Source: Litoditis marina (Eukaryota; Nematoda; Chromadorea; Rhabditida; Rhabditidae). Taken from it: a stretch of 64,000 nucleotides of DNA. Each line of letters starts with the position of its first letter. Position 1 is the stretch's first letter. Under the pieces are notes generated by a model. The model saw nothing but the letters and a program-made list of their open reading frames with translations. It was not told the DNA's origin and made no database searches. The stretch lies in the NCBI GenBank assembly GCA_964036275.1, contig OZ038434.1, positions 7,955,060-8,019,059 of the forward strand. Direction: 5' to 3'. Shown piece by piece: positions 36,439 through 50,300 of the stretch. Made by a program: the position numbers and the translations under genes.

Positions 36439-38142
36439 ACAGATGTTTCTGGCCAACGCCAAAATGCAGCCACGCATAATTTCGAGCTATTCCGCGATCT
36501 GAACGAACAGAGTTCAGAATTTGCTCTCATTCACAACTTCGAAATACTCAGCTCCGGAACCACTGAGAAAATCTGAAAACGATAGCTTCGGGGGACAACT
36601 GACCATGTAAACTCTTATCGCTGAGAAAACTCAGAATTGAGTTGTTATCTATGCCGAACAAAGTGTGTGAAATATTTCACGAAACCTACATTCGAGAATT
36701 CAATATTGCTTGGTTCTGAGAGTTCCAGAAAGAATTACGCCTTTCATGCTTTTTTACAGCAGTAATCCAGTGATCTCGATTGAAAAAATCTTTCGAGCCG
36801 ATTTACCACCCCTGTTGCTAGTGAGACTGGGGGGTGGGCGGTTCATCTGTTGCGGAGCTATATTTCTTGTGAAAAGAATCCCGGAGAAACCAACCAAAAC
36901 CTGAATGTTTGAGAAGACATGAGCGGAGGATCAAAAAAGACTTAACAAGAATCTGTTTTGTCTCTTCCTGCACCTGATTTTAGGCCGAGCTAGCCATATG
37001 ACCAACGAGTGGGTGACGATTAAGCTCAAAGGCATTAAGCTACGACCTATAACTCAAGTTGAAACATCAACAGAAGGTTTAAAGTGTCACAATGAGTAGT
37101 TTATAAGAATAAACTATCTTAGTGAAAGTTTGGAGAGAAACAACTCATACAGTTTTTGATAAGAGACATCCGCTCAATGTGTTTGAGCTTAATAGTCACC
37201 CAGTCGACCAACACCCACACCCTTTCGACACACTCATCGGCTCACCAATGAACTAGTTCTTACTGATTTCTCCACATCCTGTAAATTGATAGTTGAACTC
37301 TTTTGGGAGATGACATGATCTGTAATCCTTCTATCCCTCCCTTTTATCTGTTCTGTGCTAACAAACAAAAGAGTAAACGGCCAGCTTACATTGAATATCT
37401 CATTCAAATTGGCCTGCCTTATCCCGGCTAGAATAGTTGTTCATTTACATAACTAAGGGGGAGAGCCGATACTCAAGCGATGACTATTCACACAAACACT
37501 ACTAATTTCCATGTTACGACAGAAAAAATACTCAAAAATGGCAAACAAAGTCGTGAGCTTTACCTTTTCCTTAAAGTGAACCTTGAATGAACAAACAAAG
37601 TTTCGAGGTATAAGAACTTCATTTAAAACTGAGAAATACATACACATTTTTTATTTTGACTCTTTCTCATTAGGAGATAACACTTTTTGGGGTACAAATG
37701 ACACTTGAGTTTTTCTCTGCTGTTATAGTGTGACTGCGAGTGACCGCCAGTAACCTCAGTAAATATATAGTGTAAATCCCTTCCTTTCTTAGTGAAGTTT
37801 TTTTCTCTGCTGTGTTGGACAGATGAGAGTACAACTTCGACTAATTCACATCCGTTTATCTCGAATTAACGTCATCTACACCGTGGTTTGCTAGAGACCG
37901 TGTAGAGAGCAGGCGTACCGCGGAGTGCGCAAAGTGTGTGTAACTGACGTGAGCACTTCCTCTTCTGTCCTTTATTACTCTTTTTGTGCCGTCAATTGTG
38001 TCTTCCCAGGGCAAATATGGATGTTTGTTCGAGCATGGCTTCTCATATTTCGTGTTCCAACATCTCATTCAATCAAACTGATCTGCTGCACATTCGCTCG
38101 ACACAACCTGTGGTTATCCCCCGAATACGGAATAATCCCCCC

Positions 38143-38320
38143 GGCGGCGTGGCAATGACTTCCCAAGATTATATGATTCTCATGAGAAACTCATGAACAT
38201 CTGAGAACATGAACTGTCTGCGTGCTTTCAATGTTGCAGAATGAGTATCAATAGAGTCTCATGAAGTTTATTAGATTTTTTGAATGAGGTAATCTCATGG
38301 AATTTACGTGGAATTGATAC
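38143..38320. mobile_element. Degraded GGCGGCGTAGC MITE, copy 3
   Basis: The left end GGCGGCGTGGCAATGACTTC, internal TCTCATGAGAAACTCATG, and AATGTTGCAGAATGAGTATC match the copies at 47936 and 50253. The right end has decayed. Confidence 0.6.
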
Positions 38321-41300
38321 CGAGCCTGTTATGGGGTTCAGTCAGAAACGAGCAGGCTACAACTAGTCTGAGTTTGTAGTTTGATCCTGGTCGAATTTTG
38401 CAGTCTGTCTTGTACTTTTGGTGTTAGACATTACGCAAAATACGTGTACAAACGTATACCAACTACCAACGTATACCTGACTTCTTACTTTCATAAACAT
38501 AGTGTACAACTGAACTTTGTAAACTCTCCTCTCTTCTTCTGGGAACATTCTTCATTTCCATCTACTTCACTATGCATGAGAAGTAGGGGATGGCGAGTAG
38601 TTTCTAATTAAGACTGCCTCGTGTAACCTACAAACTCATTTGTAGCCACGAATACATGGGGAAGAGCCAGTCTCTCCAGAATTGAGTGAACCACACCACT
38701 CCTTTTCGTTCTTTATTTTCGTTCTTTCATCTTTTGAACTCTTCATTCTATCATGCTTTCGTATTAAAATATGTGAGAACGATATTTTTACATCGACAAA
38801 ACAACTTGGTTTGAAAATTATACACTGCGGAAATCTCGATAGTTGTAATGAATTTGCTTTCTTGATCAGGATGACAATGGTAGTTGGTAGAATATCTTTT
38901 CACCACTTTGTATTCATCCGAATTTTGGAAGTGGTATCTTTCTTTCTAGTTGTATGCTGTTTTTCTTTTCGTTTCAACCCCCTAGTCATTATTGTTGTTG
39001 GTCGGCTGTTTTATCGACCACCCCAATACAATTATCCCGAATTCTTGGCCGCCTTCCAACCAGAAGTTTCGTCAATTTGCCACTGAAACCCCCCTAAACA
39101 CCACCAACAGAGTAGTTGATCGCGTGAAACACGTGACCACACGTGAACATGTGTAAATGCTGAAAAAGGCGTGAATTAACGCTTGACAAGTCTCGCCGCG
39201 TCGGCATATTCTGGTGTTTTCCACCATTCACTCAATATCATTCATTCCTTAAAGAATGAATGCGCTCTATTCGAATATTTTTGGTTGCGTCGATAAAGTT
39301 TCATGAGAATTATTCAAATAATGCTGTAAAACGTCATTATACTTTTTCCGTTCGCTTCGAAGGAGAGAGAGCTGTGTTTTATGTAGTAACAAAGTAATCA
39401 AATGAATAGTATATAGAAGATGAAGTACATTACATTTTCCGAGTTTCCGCCATTTTATTCTAATTTCTAATCGATGCGATAATCTTATCATCCACCTCAT
39501 TCATAGCTTAGAGTACGAGCACCTAATATCGACTCGCGCCTCCAATTGAATGGTCTCGGAATTATAGAGAAACATTAGTAAATTCATTCTCACTTTTGTA
39601 TAGCACGTATCTCATATTGTTTTATAGGTTTTACGCAGTTCAAAACTTTTAGCGCATGAAAATTTGACGACACCAGAATTTTTTTTAGTCATATTAGGCC
39701 CTATTACTTTTTATTACGTATATTCAAAAATAATTTGTAGTTTTTGGTTATATGGCTATATTCTGACTGAGCTATTTCAACTTTGAACGGTTCAGTCCAT
39801 CGGTTCAGTATCTTCTCATGTTAAGTTGGTGAGCTCTTTTGCGCTCCTTGATGGAAACTTCCGTGAAAAGACAATTTTTTGATTGCAAAATTTTTGTTGC
39901 TTCAGTCTGTTCAAATTACTAAATTTGTATTGATATCGATAATTCAACAGGTTTTTCCAAACGCCCACTTGCTGTTGTTTACTGAGGGAAGGCCTGAGAT
40001 AAATACCTGATTGAAAATTACTATAATCACATCTGTTGTTCATTTCGAACACTTTTATTCGTACTCGAATTCTTTGTACGTCTCCCATACTACAACCTAC
40101 AACCTATGCTCGAGCAACGTTTTCTCATATTCATAATTTTTAGTGTTAAGAATTTGAGCCTCAAATCCAGATTTTTTTATAATTCAAATGTTTCTTTTGT
40201 TGAGATGTCATCTTCATTCAATTTTTTCACGTTCCATATTTCATTCCATTTCCGCTTGCTCCATCTTACTTCTGCTCAAAATGTTTTTGTCTCTCTGATA
40301 ATTCCTTATAACACGAACGTTTCTTCCTGGACAATGTTTATCCACTTTTCACTTCATTTTTTTTACAAGAGTTCATACCACCTTGAATAATGCGTTTCTG
40401 CTCCCTTTCATAAATTTCTCTTGTTTATCCTTTTCTCCCTTTTTCTGCTATGAATTATATTTTTAATATGCATTTCTTCCCTGTTTTATATGTATTTTTC
40501 TTGTTCACCATTTTCTCCGTAATTTTTCCCCAAATATTTCTTCTTGAATACGTATTTTCTTCCTATTTTATATGTATTTGTCTTGTTTGTCTTGTTCTCC
40601 ATAATTTTGCTACGAATATATCTTCTTGAATACGTATTTCCTTCCTATTTCCTAAGTCTTTCTGTTTATCATTTTCCTCTATTTTTTGCGTCAAGTTCTG
40701 TACGGGGGGACAGCTCTTATATGATTGCCATAATCTGGCTTCTCCGATTTCATTTCATTCTAAATCACATCATGGCCAGCTCATTCTGCTACGTCTCTTC
40801 TGTGTATTGATCCACGAATAACTTATTATTCTCCTTTTATGCCCTCGGGCAGTGTTAGGGCACTGAACCACGGTAAATATCGGATTACCTGAGAACTCAC
40901 GTGAAGGCACGTGAACATTTCAAGTGTTAACGTGTAATTAAATGACAAATTTATGAGAAAAATCTCAGAAACTACGAATTTCACGTTTTCAACAAGTTTT
41001 GAAACAATTTTGACAAGAAATATTGCTAGTGGGAATATACACACGTTTTAAATGAGCTATTTGTTGCGAAATGGTCCTGAAACTGGGAAGGCACTGGATA
41101 ACCTTCTCATTAATCCGCTGATAATTGAGTACCTCTCCTAGTATATAACAATGTTATTCGAAAATATCAACATGTTTATGTTTACCATCATTTGAATTTT
41201 TATGTTTGCGTTGGAAAATTCAGACCTAAATGAGTTCAAAGCAAACCTTCACCCTTCTAGAATAACGTTTGTAGAGTAGCGTTCGACCTTTATACTTTCT

Positions 41301-42169
41301 CTCACTATTTTCTATTGATAATACTTTCTATTGAGCCCGTTCCCTTCGTTATAATATTTGTTCCCCTGTTTTCTCTTCTCCCTTGGTGCACATAGTTGAA
41401 CGTATTGAAGATAGTTTTGCAGTGAGTGATTCATATAACGTATATTTTCAAGCAATACACCTTTCTATCGTTACTACCTTCATTGAAAAGTATGTCAATT
41501 TCGTCCTTTTTATCATTTTTTTCGTGTGAAAACAGTGATTTCCCTATCCATTATGGAAACCATTTTCGGCTTGCTCACCTCCAAGTTCGGCTGTATTCGA
41601 ATCGTATTTCAGTGTTATCTGTGGTTTTGTTGGTTGGTGGTATTCTCCACAAAACTGTGTAAGGGAAGTTTCGAGGAAAGCAGTGATAGTAACAAAGTGA
41701 GTCGTACATCTTTTCGTATACTGTTAGTCAATATCACAGTCATGTGAAAAATCTTAAACACAACAGAACTCAGAAACGTGCAATAACAAGTGCCCAATTC
41801 CTCATTAGAATGCTAACTTCACGTGACTATTCAAATTACTTCTAGTATAGCTTTGTTCGTTTTTACTCTGTCTTTACTGCTTCGGGCGAAGAACCAAATT
41901 CAAATTGTAGTACCAACAGTACACAGTTTTCGGATAACAGCCCAGAGAATGACCGGGATCAGACTGCAAACGCGGCAGAACGGGTCACAATAACCGTGTT
42001 TCTCGGTGTTTTCTAAATAAACCTCAATGAAATAGGTGTAAGACTTGAAATGTTGTTGGTGTCGAGTTTGATCCAGTTGCTTCGCGTTCGAAATAGGTGA
42101 ATTATGGCGTGCATCGAGTTCAAACTATAGTGGGTGTCAAATTTATAAATTTCTGTCTCTTGCCGGAAT

Positions 42170-42245
42170 CGAACGTGCGAGCAAACTGTTTGTAGCAGGG
42201 CGCTAACTACTGCGCTATTACTGCATATAACTGGTCAGCTTTGAA
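42170..42245 (-). repeat. tRNA-derived repeat
   Basis: Minus strand: AATAGCGCAGTAGTTAGCGC looks like a D arm with A box, CTGCTACAAACAG could form an anticodon arm, and GTTCGATTCC is a perfect B box. The acceptor stem does not pair. It is a tRNA pseudogene or SINE head rather than a functional tRNA. Confidence 0.5.
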
Positions 42246-42768
42246 ATCGAAGACATGTGTGCGTATACAGCGGAAAGTGATAAATACAGTACCCTCCCGC
42301 CTTTCCGTTGGCGACGACTATACAAGACTGCTATGGTTATACATAAAAGTTCCTTCGTTTGCAGGGATCTAGCCTATCCTGTTGATGTCATTTTGATAGT
42401 GTATGCGAGAACTTCGCGGCATCGCTAGCCGCCCCGCTTGGCTTCTAACATCAATTGATTTATATATACTACGCGACTCTCCTACCGGTTCACTAGGTTG
42501 GTTCAGCTACTCAACATTTATTCCGTATTATGATGGTGTTTGTTCCATACACAAACTGTACTTTTCATCTCCAACCATTGGTCCAACCTTGGTTATTTCA
42601 TTCCGGCGACTGAACATCGGAAACCAACAAGTATAGGGCTGACCAAATCAGAGTTGTAGTTTGATCTTAAAACACATCTCAGCTCACCGTCTATTCCAAA
42701 TGAGCCACTCTCTAACTCTTGATATTTTATGACGTGTCTGTGCACGGAATATTGTCTCGGTCTCTTTA

Positions 42769-43589
42769 AGTGCCATACATACTTGGTGCGTCTGCGGGCG
42801 GCTGCGGGCGTCTGCGGCGCGGGTAAACTAGTGGTTTGCCCGCAGACGCCCGCAAACGCCCGCAGACGCCCGCAAACGCACTACAATTGAAGTATGTACG
42901 CGCGTCTGCGGCTGGCTGCGGCGCCGTTGTTCCTCACTTTGAATTATAAATAAAAATCGAAATTATTGTTGAAATCATGATTTTTCTTCCACTTATTAGG
43001 AATATTTGTCTTTTGTCAAGTCAATGCTAATAATTGTTCGAACATTCTTCAAATTTCTAGAAATTGTTCGAATTGCAAATAGATTGAGGCTTCTCGAATA
43101 GAATCTTTCTAAACTGGATTATTTTTGTTTTTGTCATCCTGAAACGTTTTTTCAAATACAAAACGGAAGAAAAGCGGCCATTCACTTTAACTAAAACGGA
43201 TTAAAAACTGACAATCGAGTGCAGTTAACATTAAGTAGAATACAAATATTCATTTAAATTAACTGTAATAAAGTAACTTGATGGGTTTAATAATGATTTT
43301 TAGAACATTAGTGATGTTATGTCATGAATGATCAATCCAGACGCAGAGAGCCGCTGCGGCAATATTGAATTGAATCATTATTGCCGCAACTGCTTTTGCG
43401 GCTGTCTGCGGCCCCGCCCGCAGACGCCCGCAGCCGCCCGCAGCCGCTTTTGCCCGCCGAAGTATGAATGCGCGGCAAAACGCCGAGAGCCGCCACCAGC
43501 CGCACATTTGATCAATAATCAGGGGCGCCATACTTATATCATATGCCGCCCGCAGACGCCCGCAGCCGCAGCCAAGTATGTAGGGCACT
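42769..43589. mobile_element. 821-bp DNA transposon with GC-rich CCGCAGACG arms
   Basis: Inverted ends AGTGCCATACATACTTGG / CCAAGTATGTAGGGCACT are flanked by TTA on both sides (42766-42768 and 43590-43592), a 3-bp duplication of the TWA type of PIF/Harbinger elements. Just inside, both arms consist of tandem CCGCAGACG/CCGCAAACG-like units. The middle is AT-rich without a transposase, so it is non-autonomous. Two long opposite frames in the right arm are repeat artefacts. Confidence 0.88.
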
Positions 43590-44184
43590 TTAGACGCCCA
43601 ACCATACCTCAATCACTTTTGTTTTCTGAATATTCTAGTTGTTAGTTTGTTTGTCAGATTTAAAAGCGAGTATTTCATTAAACATTAATATAATTTGGCA
43701 GGTGTAAATTAATGAGTTGCTCGAGTTTAATTTAGCTTTTCCATGTGTGCTTCTCTCTACCTCTTACTAACGCTAATTCAGTATTTTTTTGAGTCACAAT
43801 TGCATTCACCACATCATACTTTTGCACATAATCCATTCTTTTGTAACTACATAGATCTCCTATACGTCTGGCCTCTTGGTAATCCGAACGTTTTTCCCAT
43901 TACGTCAACTGTAGAACACTACAACGAGCTGGTCAACCATAGGAGTTTATACCACTAGTTTTGAGAGATACTTTGTGAATAAAATTCCGGTTTGAATCAT
44001 CTAAATCACTAAAGAAGACCAGTTTACAGAGTTGTGGTAGGACTCACGATCAGACTACACCTCTGTTCTGGTCGTCCCTGTCGTATAGTTGTCGTTTGAA
44101 GAACGGCGGGGGTATACTCTATATCTCACTTTGTGCTGTGTGAGAGCAAATATATACGATTTGTCCATAGCCGTGCTAAATAGT

Positions 44185-44262
44185 TGGTATAGTGGTTAGC
44201 GTCCTTGTCTCGAAGCTTTTGGACCCGGTTCAAACCTCACATGAGGCGGATGTTTTGTAAAT
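44185..44262 (+). repeat. tRNA-like sequence upstream of RIM
   Basis: TAGTTGGTATAGTGGTTAGCG is a good A box in a D-arm context, like Asp/Glu tRNAs, and GGTTCAAACC a perfect B box 33 nt later. No acceptor stem pairs, so it is read as a tRNA pseudogene or SINE. It lies 70 bp before the likely RIM leader acceptor. Confidence 0.45.
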
Positions 44263-44339
44263 TTGGCACGCACTATAAATATAAGATTACTCGCTCTTTT
44301 AACGCTTTTTGATTATTTATTCGAGTTTCAGCTTGAACA

Positions 44340-47300
44340 ATGGAGGATCCAATGATGCCTGACCTGTCGCACCTCTCCGCGGAGGAGAGAGAGATCATCG
44401 AGCAGGTGCTCCGAAGACAGAAGGAGGAGGAGGTCAAGGAGACGCAGATAGCACAGTCAGTTAGAGACATTCAGAATCAAAATCGTAAATTCACCAATGT
44501 AAACGGTTACAAAGTCGAGCTCTCTATTTTGTAAACTAAGTGCTGGATTCTTTCTGGACTCCGTTACTGTATTGTAAATGGTTTACGACTCGGAATAAAA
44601 GTTGTAGTCCTTATCATCCCAACGTGTACTCTACAGTATGAATTCAGAACTATAATTTCGTTCCTGAATACGTTAACAAATCATTACAGCTCCGTATGCG
44701 ATACTGTTTATTTCTCGTAATAGGTAAACATTTGTCGAGAACCACAAAGTTCAATTTCAATACAATGATTACAAGTTGGAATTCATATTGCAGAAGTGCA
44801 CATATATTTGAAAAAGACTATAGGGACAGAAAATTTTCAATTTCTTCACCGTTAATGTTGTTTGTTATAGTATATTCTCACGATTTTATCCGGTTTCCGA
44901 ATCACATTTCCTCTGACCCATGCACTTAGAGTTTCGGTTGGATAACTAAGTGATCATTGGCGTGTTAAAGGGACCGTACCTCTATAACTTGAGATGAATA
45001 AAACAACTAAATCTAGATAAATTTGGGGAAACTCATTTTTTGTGTACGATCAACACCTATAGACTACAAAATTCGAAAAATTATTGGAGTATTTATATAA
45101 TTCACCGTCTGAGGGTAATTTGGGGCAAATTTGATGGGTCCGGCATTTGTCACATAGGCAACTTGATACGTATTTGGGGGGAAATTCAAGCCGCGTCCTG
45201 GTGCCCCCGAACCACTAGAGAAAAGTTACAAAAAAACAGAAGATTCCCCAGACAAGGAAAACACACAATTAAATTTCGAGCCCCTTTTTTTCCCTCTCTC
45301 TACCTCTTCCTTTCTTCCTTTCTCTCTATTTTTCTCTTTCACTCCATCTCCACTCTCTTCATGTATCTTTCTATTTCTTCCGCCCTCCCTCTCTCTCTCT
45401 CTCTGTCTCTCTCCGTGTCTTCTTTCTTTCTCCCTCTCCCTCTCTTCTCTCTCTCTTTGGTGGTTTTTTGATCTACTCATCCTATCCATCTCTTGTCTGC
45501 CTATTTCCCTGAGATGCTTGAGATTTCAATCAAGCCGATCCTCTCCCCTTATACCTCGTAGGCGTATATCCTCGAGACGATTATCTGCTAGATGCGAGGG
45601 TCAAAACATTTGGAACCTATCCTTTTCAAATCTAAACTTACCGGAAACAAATTAATATTTGTTCAATTTAAAAAATAACATTTCGGGTCAACACCCGTGA
45701 TGTAGGTTATCAAAACTATCAGAGAATTGTATATGGAGAGCTAAAACTGTAAAAAGTATTTTATATTCTGTACTTTTTGCGCGAATTTTGAACGTTTCGG
45801 TTTTTGACAGTAATTGGAAGCCATTTGGCATGCATCGTCTCGTATATATGTATGCGTTCGCTCGTTTTTGTGGGATGACAAACGAGGGAGAAGGATGTGA
45901 GAGATGGAGAGGGCGCAGAGAAACAGAGAGGGGTCGATACGGAGGGAGAAACACCATTCTCGCCAGTGACGAAAATGGCCAGGAGAGCAGATTGGGACGG
46001 AAATAGATCGCGGGGAGATGTATACAAACCGGAGACCATTTTAGAAATATCCCAGATTTTGATTCTCAACCTACGTCTCTTTAAACATACGCTATTTCTT
46101 TGCTATCACGTGAAGCCTAGTCGAATAGTACGAAAGCAAGCTACTCAGAATAGAATCAAGGGCCGGGATGCTTCAGCTGATTCAGAAAAGTTTTTTGGTC
46201 CCCAGTTTTGTTTGAGCGTTTTTTGAGAATGCTCTTTGAAGAAGCTCCTCCACGCTTTATTCATGTGAGAAAGTAGAGCAGGCCCAGGCTTTCGCATAAT
46301 TGTAGATCTTGTTCATGATATTATAGTTGGGAGCTGAAGGAAACTAAATTTTCAAAATCTTTAAGTATCTAACTAGTTTTACGTCCACTTTTCGTACCCA
46401 TAATTCTGATAGACTGGAACTAAGTTTTGGAAAACGTTTTCTGTATGTTATCGAAAGAAGAATAATGTTTGTTGAAAATGGTGTTGATTGTTTTTTCTAC
46501 TGTACTCGATAGAGTTTATAGTACAACGGGGAACAAACACATAAGAAATTCATGAAACAATCAGGAAGTAGAATTAGTCGGTCTGTTTACATGTCCTACA
46601 AATACCTTGATTGGTATTGAAAGAAAAATTCCTCGTTTTCTCGTTTTCTAAACCTTTAATGAAGAAGGAAAAAATTACCATTGAAGAGATTGAATAATGC
46701 ACAGGGCACATAAAACTATGTACACACATCGTACTTGATCGTGATTTAGTGTGCATCAGTAGTTGAACTCATGTGAATCCGTTGTAATACTAGTACATGA
46801 TGTCAATGGGAGAGTGGGTATAGAGGGTGACGAAATCTGAGATGTACTCTGTTATACATTCATAGAATTGTTTTATAGCTACGACTAAAACACGACGGGA
46901 TCAAACTACAAACTACAAGTCTGTTGAATTCCAGGAAGGCCGACGTAGAGCTGGACCAGATAGACAAGCAGATCAACGAGCGGAAGGAGTCGGCTCGACG
47001 ACTGGTCGGCACCCAGGACGACGCCATCTGCCAGATATGTCAGAAGACAAAGTTCGCCGACGGAATAGGTAGGTCGACGAAAAGAAACGAAAAAGAACAT
47101 TGGGTGTATTAAAAGGTGTACAATGGTGGTGGTAGTCACGCATAACGTGGCAATACAGGAAAATTAGACAGTTGCAACAAAGTTTAACTCGTGGGAGCAT
47201 TTCATTGGGAATCTGAAAAATAGCATGAAATCTGAAGTGATTGGGACCTTTGCTCACTTTTCTTTGACAGTTTTCTTAACAAATAAACTGGCTTCTGAGC

Positions 47301-50300
47301 GGCTTCCAGCCAAGTTTGTCTATACAGAATAAAGTAGACTCTTTCTCACACAACCTTATTTAGTATGTTAATAATTCACAAAATCTGTGATTACGGTCTT
47401 TTCTAGGTCACAAGTGTTTCTACTGTCAGCTGCGCAGTTGTGCGAGGTGTGGCGGTCGCGCACAGAGCAAAAACAAGGTATGATCGGATTATGAAAAACT
47501 GGTTTTGTTCGGATCGAATATTCTCTCAAGTTTTCACACCTTCTGAGAAGTTTTCAAAAAAATCTATGGCGACAAACAAAGAGTTTTCTCAGATCACAAC
47601 AATCAAACTTTTGTTGTAGGCTGGAAAATTGATCGTGGAAACATTAGATTATAACCATTTTCAAATAATGGAAAGTTTTCAAACCATATTATTGTTATCT
47701 TTCAGGCGATCTGGGCCTGTTCCCTGTGTCAGCAACGACAGAAGATCCTGGCTAAAACGGGAAAATGGTTCCAACCGGACGAGCCCGTGAAGGGCGGGGA
47801 ATCGGGCGCGGAAAGTCCCCCTATGGACCAGAGGTAACCATTTCTTATCCCAACTATCATTTGTGAGAGTATGGATCAAACATAATTGACAATCTTACAA
47901 ATGAACCTAATTATGAGTGTGGTTAGTTAAACCTGGGCGGCGTAGCAAATCGTCCAATCTCATGAGAAGTTCATATGAGTTTCTCATGAGATATCTCATG
48001 AGCTAATCGTGAGCTCTCAATGTTGTAGCATAGCGATCAATAGAATCTCATGAGAAGCTCACGCTAATAGCTCATGAGGTATCTCATGAGATTTTTGAGG
48101 GATTGCTACGCCGCCTGGGTAAACGTAGTCGATAGAGCAGTGATGTGCACTTTTTCGTTTTTTATTCGAATCATGGAACAGTTAAAGGGACCGTACCTCT
48201 TGAGTTTGATGATTTGAGTTATCAGTGGACACATGGGGACGAAAAATGGACAAAACAGTCAGAATTAGTGAAAATTCCGCAACTTGGGTCGTTTTTGAGC
48301 AAATTTGAGTACGGCCACAACACGGAAGCCACAGCACGTACCTATTTTGATGGAGACGCGCACAAGTTGTCCGCAAAACGTCCGTGAAACGTATCATAAA
48401 TTCAATCACGTAACAACTGACATATTTAAAAGTGTTATAGTTATCTATGCCCCTTTTTGGTTTAATTTAGATTGAAGTTGTGTGTATTAAAATCGAATTC
48501 ATCTTTTGACCAAAAGTTTTGCGATACAGTAACCCTTAAGATAGTTTGGCTCATAAAAGGCTTGGTTCTCGACTTAATTCCGTTTTTCTTTTTTGTGTAT
48601 TAGTAAGGGACCAGCAGTACACTATCAAAGCAGTTTCTTGAGACTTCATGTTTTTTAATCGATCCACATTATAGAGAAACGGTCCCTTTAACTCGCTATT
48701 TCTAGTACAGAGGCTAACTAGAACCTTGTTGTAGTTTGATCTCCGCCCTAATTAACGGATTTGGACCGACGAACAACGGAGTCAAACTATGAACACACCG
48801 AAATAGAAATACATACGGAAAAGGTAAAAAAGAAATGAAACGTATAGGTCACCTATTCCAGTCCGATGACATCTGCGGCGCCAACGGGAATTCCCCAAAT
48901 CATTGCCCCGGCGACCACTACGACGGCGAAGACCAATGGACCTCAGGTCCCTATTTCATATCATTACATAGAGTTACAATCCATTTCAATATGATCGGAA
49001 TTGGGTTTCTTGGCCGCGTGTAGTAGTCTCTCGAATTCGGAAAATCACATTTGAGCCTCTGGTTCTGGTCCGACGAACCATTTGGAAAATTGTATTTGTA
49101 CCATTCTTTTCCTATTCTAGGGAAAAAAGGTAAATTTCCAATACGGTAAACAGTAGACGTTATGTGGTCAGATTGTTGTAGAACAGACGGAGAATAACAC
49201 TTTTATAGTTTGTTTTCGAAAGGTCAGGTCTTATATATTCATTGTTTTGTTTTTAGGTCAGTCAATCCAATCACCAGCAGCAGCCGCCGCCGCAGCAGCG
49301 CCAGCCGCCAGCTTCGACGATACAGCGACAAGGTACAGTTACAGTAGTTTTTCGGTGTTGTATGGCAATTCGAACATTATCGATCGTGTGAATGACAACG
49401 CTTCGAAACAGATGTAACGTTCCTGTAAAATGTGAACGAACATCAGCAATGGTGTACTACATCATTGCACGCTTCGGAGTTTGGTTGTGTTTCAAATTCT
49501 TTCACTATAGATAGAAGACATCATTCCTCTCCCAGAAAGTGTCGTAAATTACATTTTTGTACCTCTCCGTGATTAAGTTCTAGCGAAAACTTCAACTGTG
49601 TGAAACACATTTTCGAACACTCGTTGTAAAAAAATGTACATGAATAAACCTACCTTCAAGTTGTATTGACACTGTACAGAGAGAGAGATAGAGCGAGCTA
49701 GAAAGCGAGAGAGAGAGAGGAAGAGATAACAAAGGAAAGAGCGGGAAATCGAGTGAAAGTCTATTCGGAGAACGAGAAATACAACTTTTCTATGTGATTA
49801 GTTTTTGTTTACAGACAACGGTCAGGCGAACGGCGCGATCCCGCGCGCGACGCCGTCGCGGCAGGAGGAAGTACGGCGACAGAACTCTGTGCAACGACAG
49901 TCGACCGTTGAGGTGAGGATCTATTGATAGTCAAGTAGACTTGAAAAATGATCATTCTGAAACATTAGTTATAAGAACAGGTAGAACAAAATCGAAAAAT
50001 GCCCCGAATTTTTCGAAAATGCTTCAGTTTGTTTTTGAGTTTCCATTTTGAAATGTTTTTGCTCATGAAATAGCTTTTCTAATTTTGTTTATTGCCAGTC
50101 CCGTCGACCGCCCAATGGGACCACCCAGGTGGCGGAGGTGAAAACGAACCGACTGGCTGAACCCGCCAAGAACAGGTGGGCAACCTTTTCCAGATTGATA
50201 ATGAAAACACCAGTAGTCTAGTCAAAAATCCTGATCTCACAGACTGGAATCAGGCGGCGTAGCGATCCCTCAAAAATCTCATGAGATACCTCATGAGATA

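Larger units (their letters stand above)
34173..44331. other. 10-kb gene-poor region between PIX and RIM
   Basis: No chain of exons with matching splice phase was found on either strand. The region contains a GC-rich open block (34641-34907), repeat-family ends (34905-34942), an 18-C run (36421-36438), a degraded MITE (38143-38320), AT/T-rich DNA with many T runs (39-41.5 kb), a tRNA-like repeat (42170-42245), an 821-bp GC-rich element (42769-43589), and a tRNA-like sequence just before RIM. Its size suggests regulatory DNA for the neuronal RIM gene, but no specific site can be proven. Confidence 0.6.
44456..46934 (+). other. RIM intron 1
   Basis: A 2.5-kb intron. It holds one end of a GTTAAAGGGACCG repeat (about 44963-45010), a 180-bp CT-rich tract, and a minus-strand GA/plus-strand AG stretch near 45890-45960. 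No extra exon was found. Long first introns of neuronal worm genes often carry enhancers; nothing specific can be shown. Confidence 0.6.
44340..47833 (+). other. unc-10: RIM exons 1-4: Rab-binding helix and zinc finger
   Basis: Exons 44340-44455, 46935-47068, 47407-47477, 47706-47833. The helix region EEREIIEQVLRRQKEEEVKE precedes ICQICQKTKFADG, GHKCFYCQLRSCARCGGR and AIWACSLCQQRQKIL. Eight cysteines in four C-X2-C pairs form the FYVE-like zinc finger of RIM/rabphilin, flanked by the helices that bind Rab3 and, in RIM, Munc13/UNC-13 through the finger. Confidence 0.96.

Noticed and set aside
38682..39086. 134-codon plus frame with hydrophobic stretches
   Set aside because: T-rich DNA gives Phe/Leu/Ile; no family, splice or conservation signal.
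43322..43645. Opposed 96- and 105-codon frames
   Set aside because: They are products of the GC-rich tandem arm of the 821-bp transposon.
45040..45489. 143-codon plus frame and 87-codon Arg/Glu minus frame
   Set aside because: Low-complexity CT tract inside RIM intron 1.
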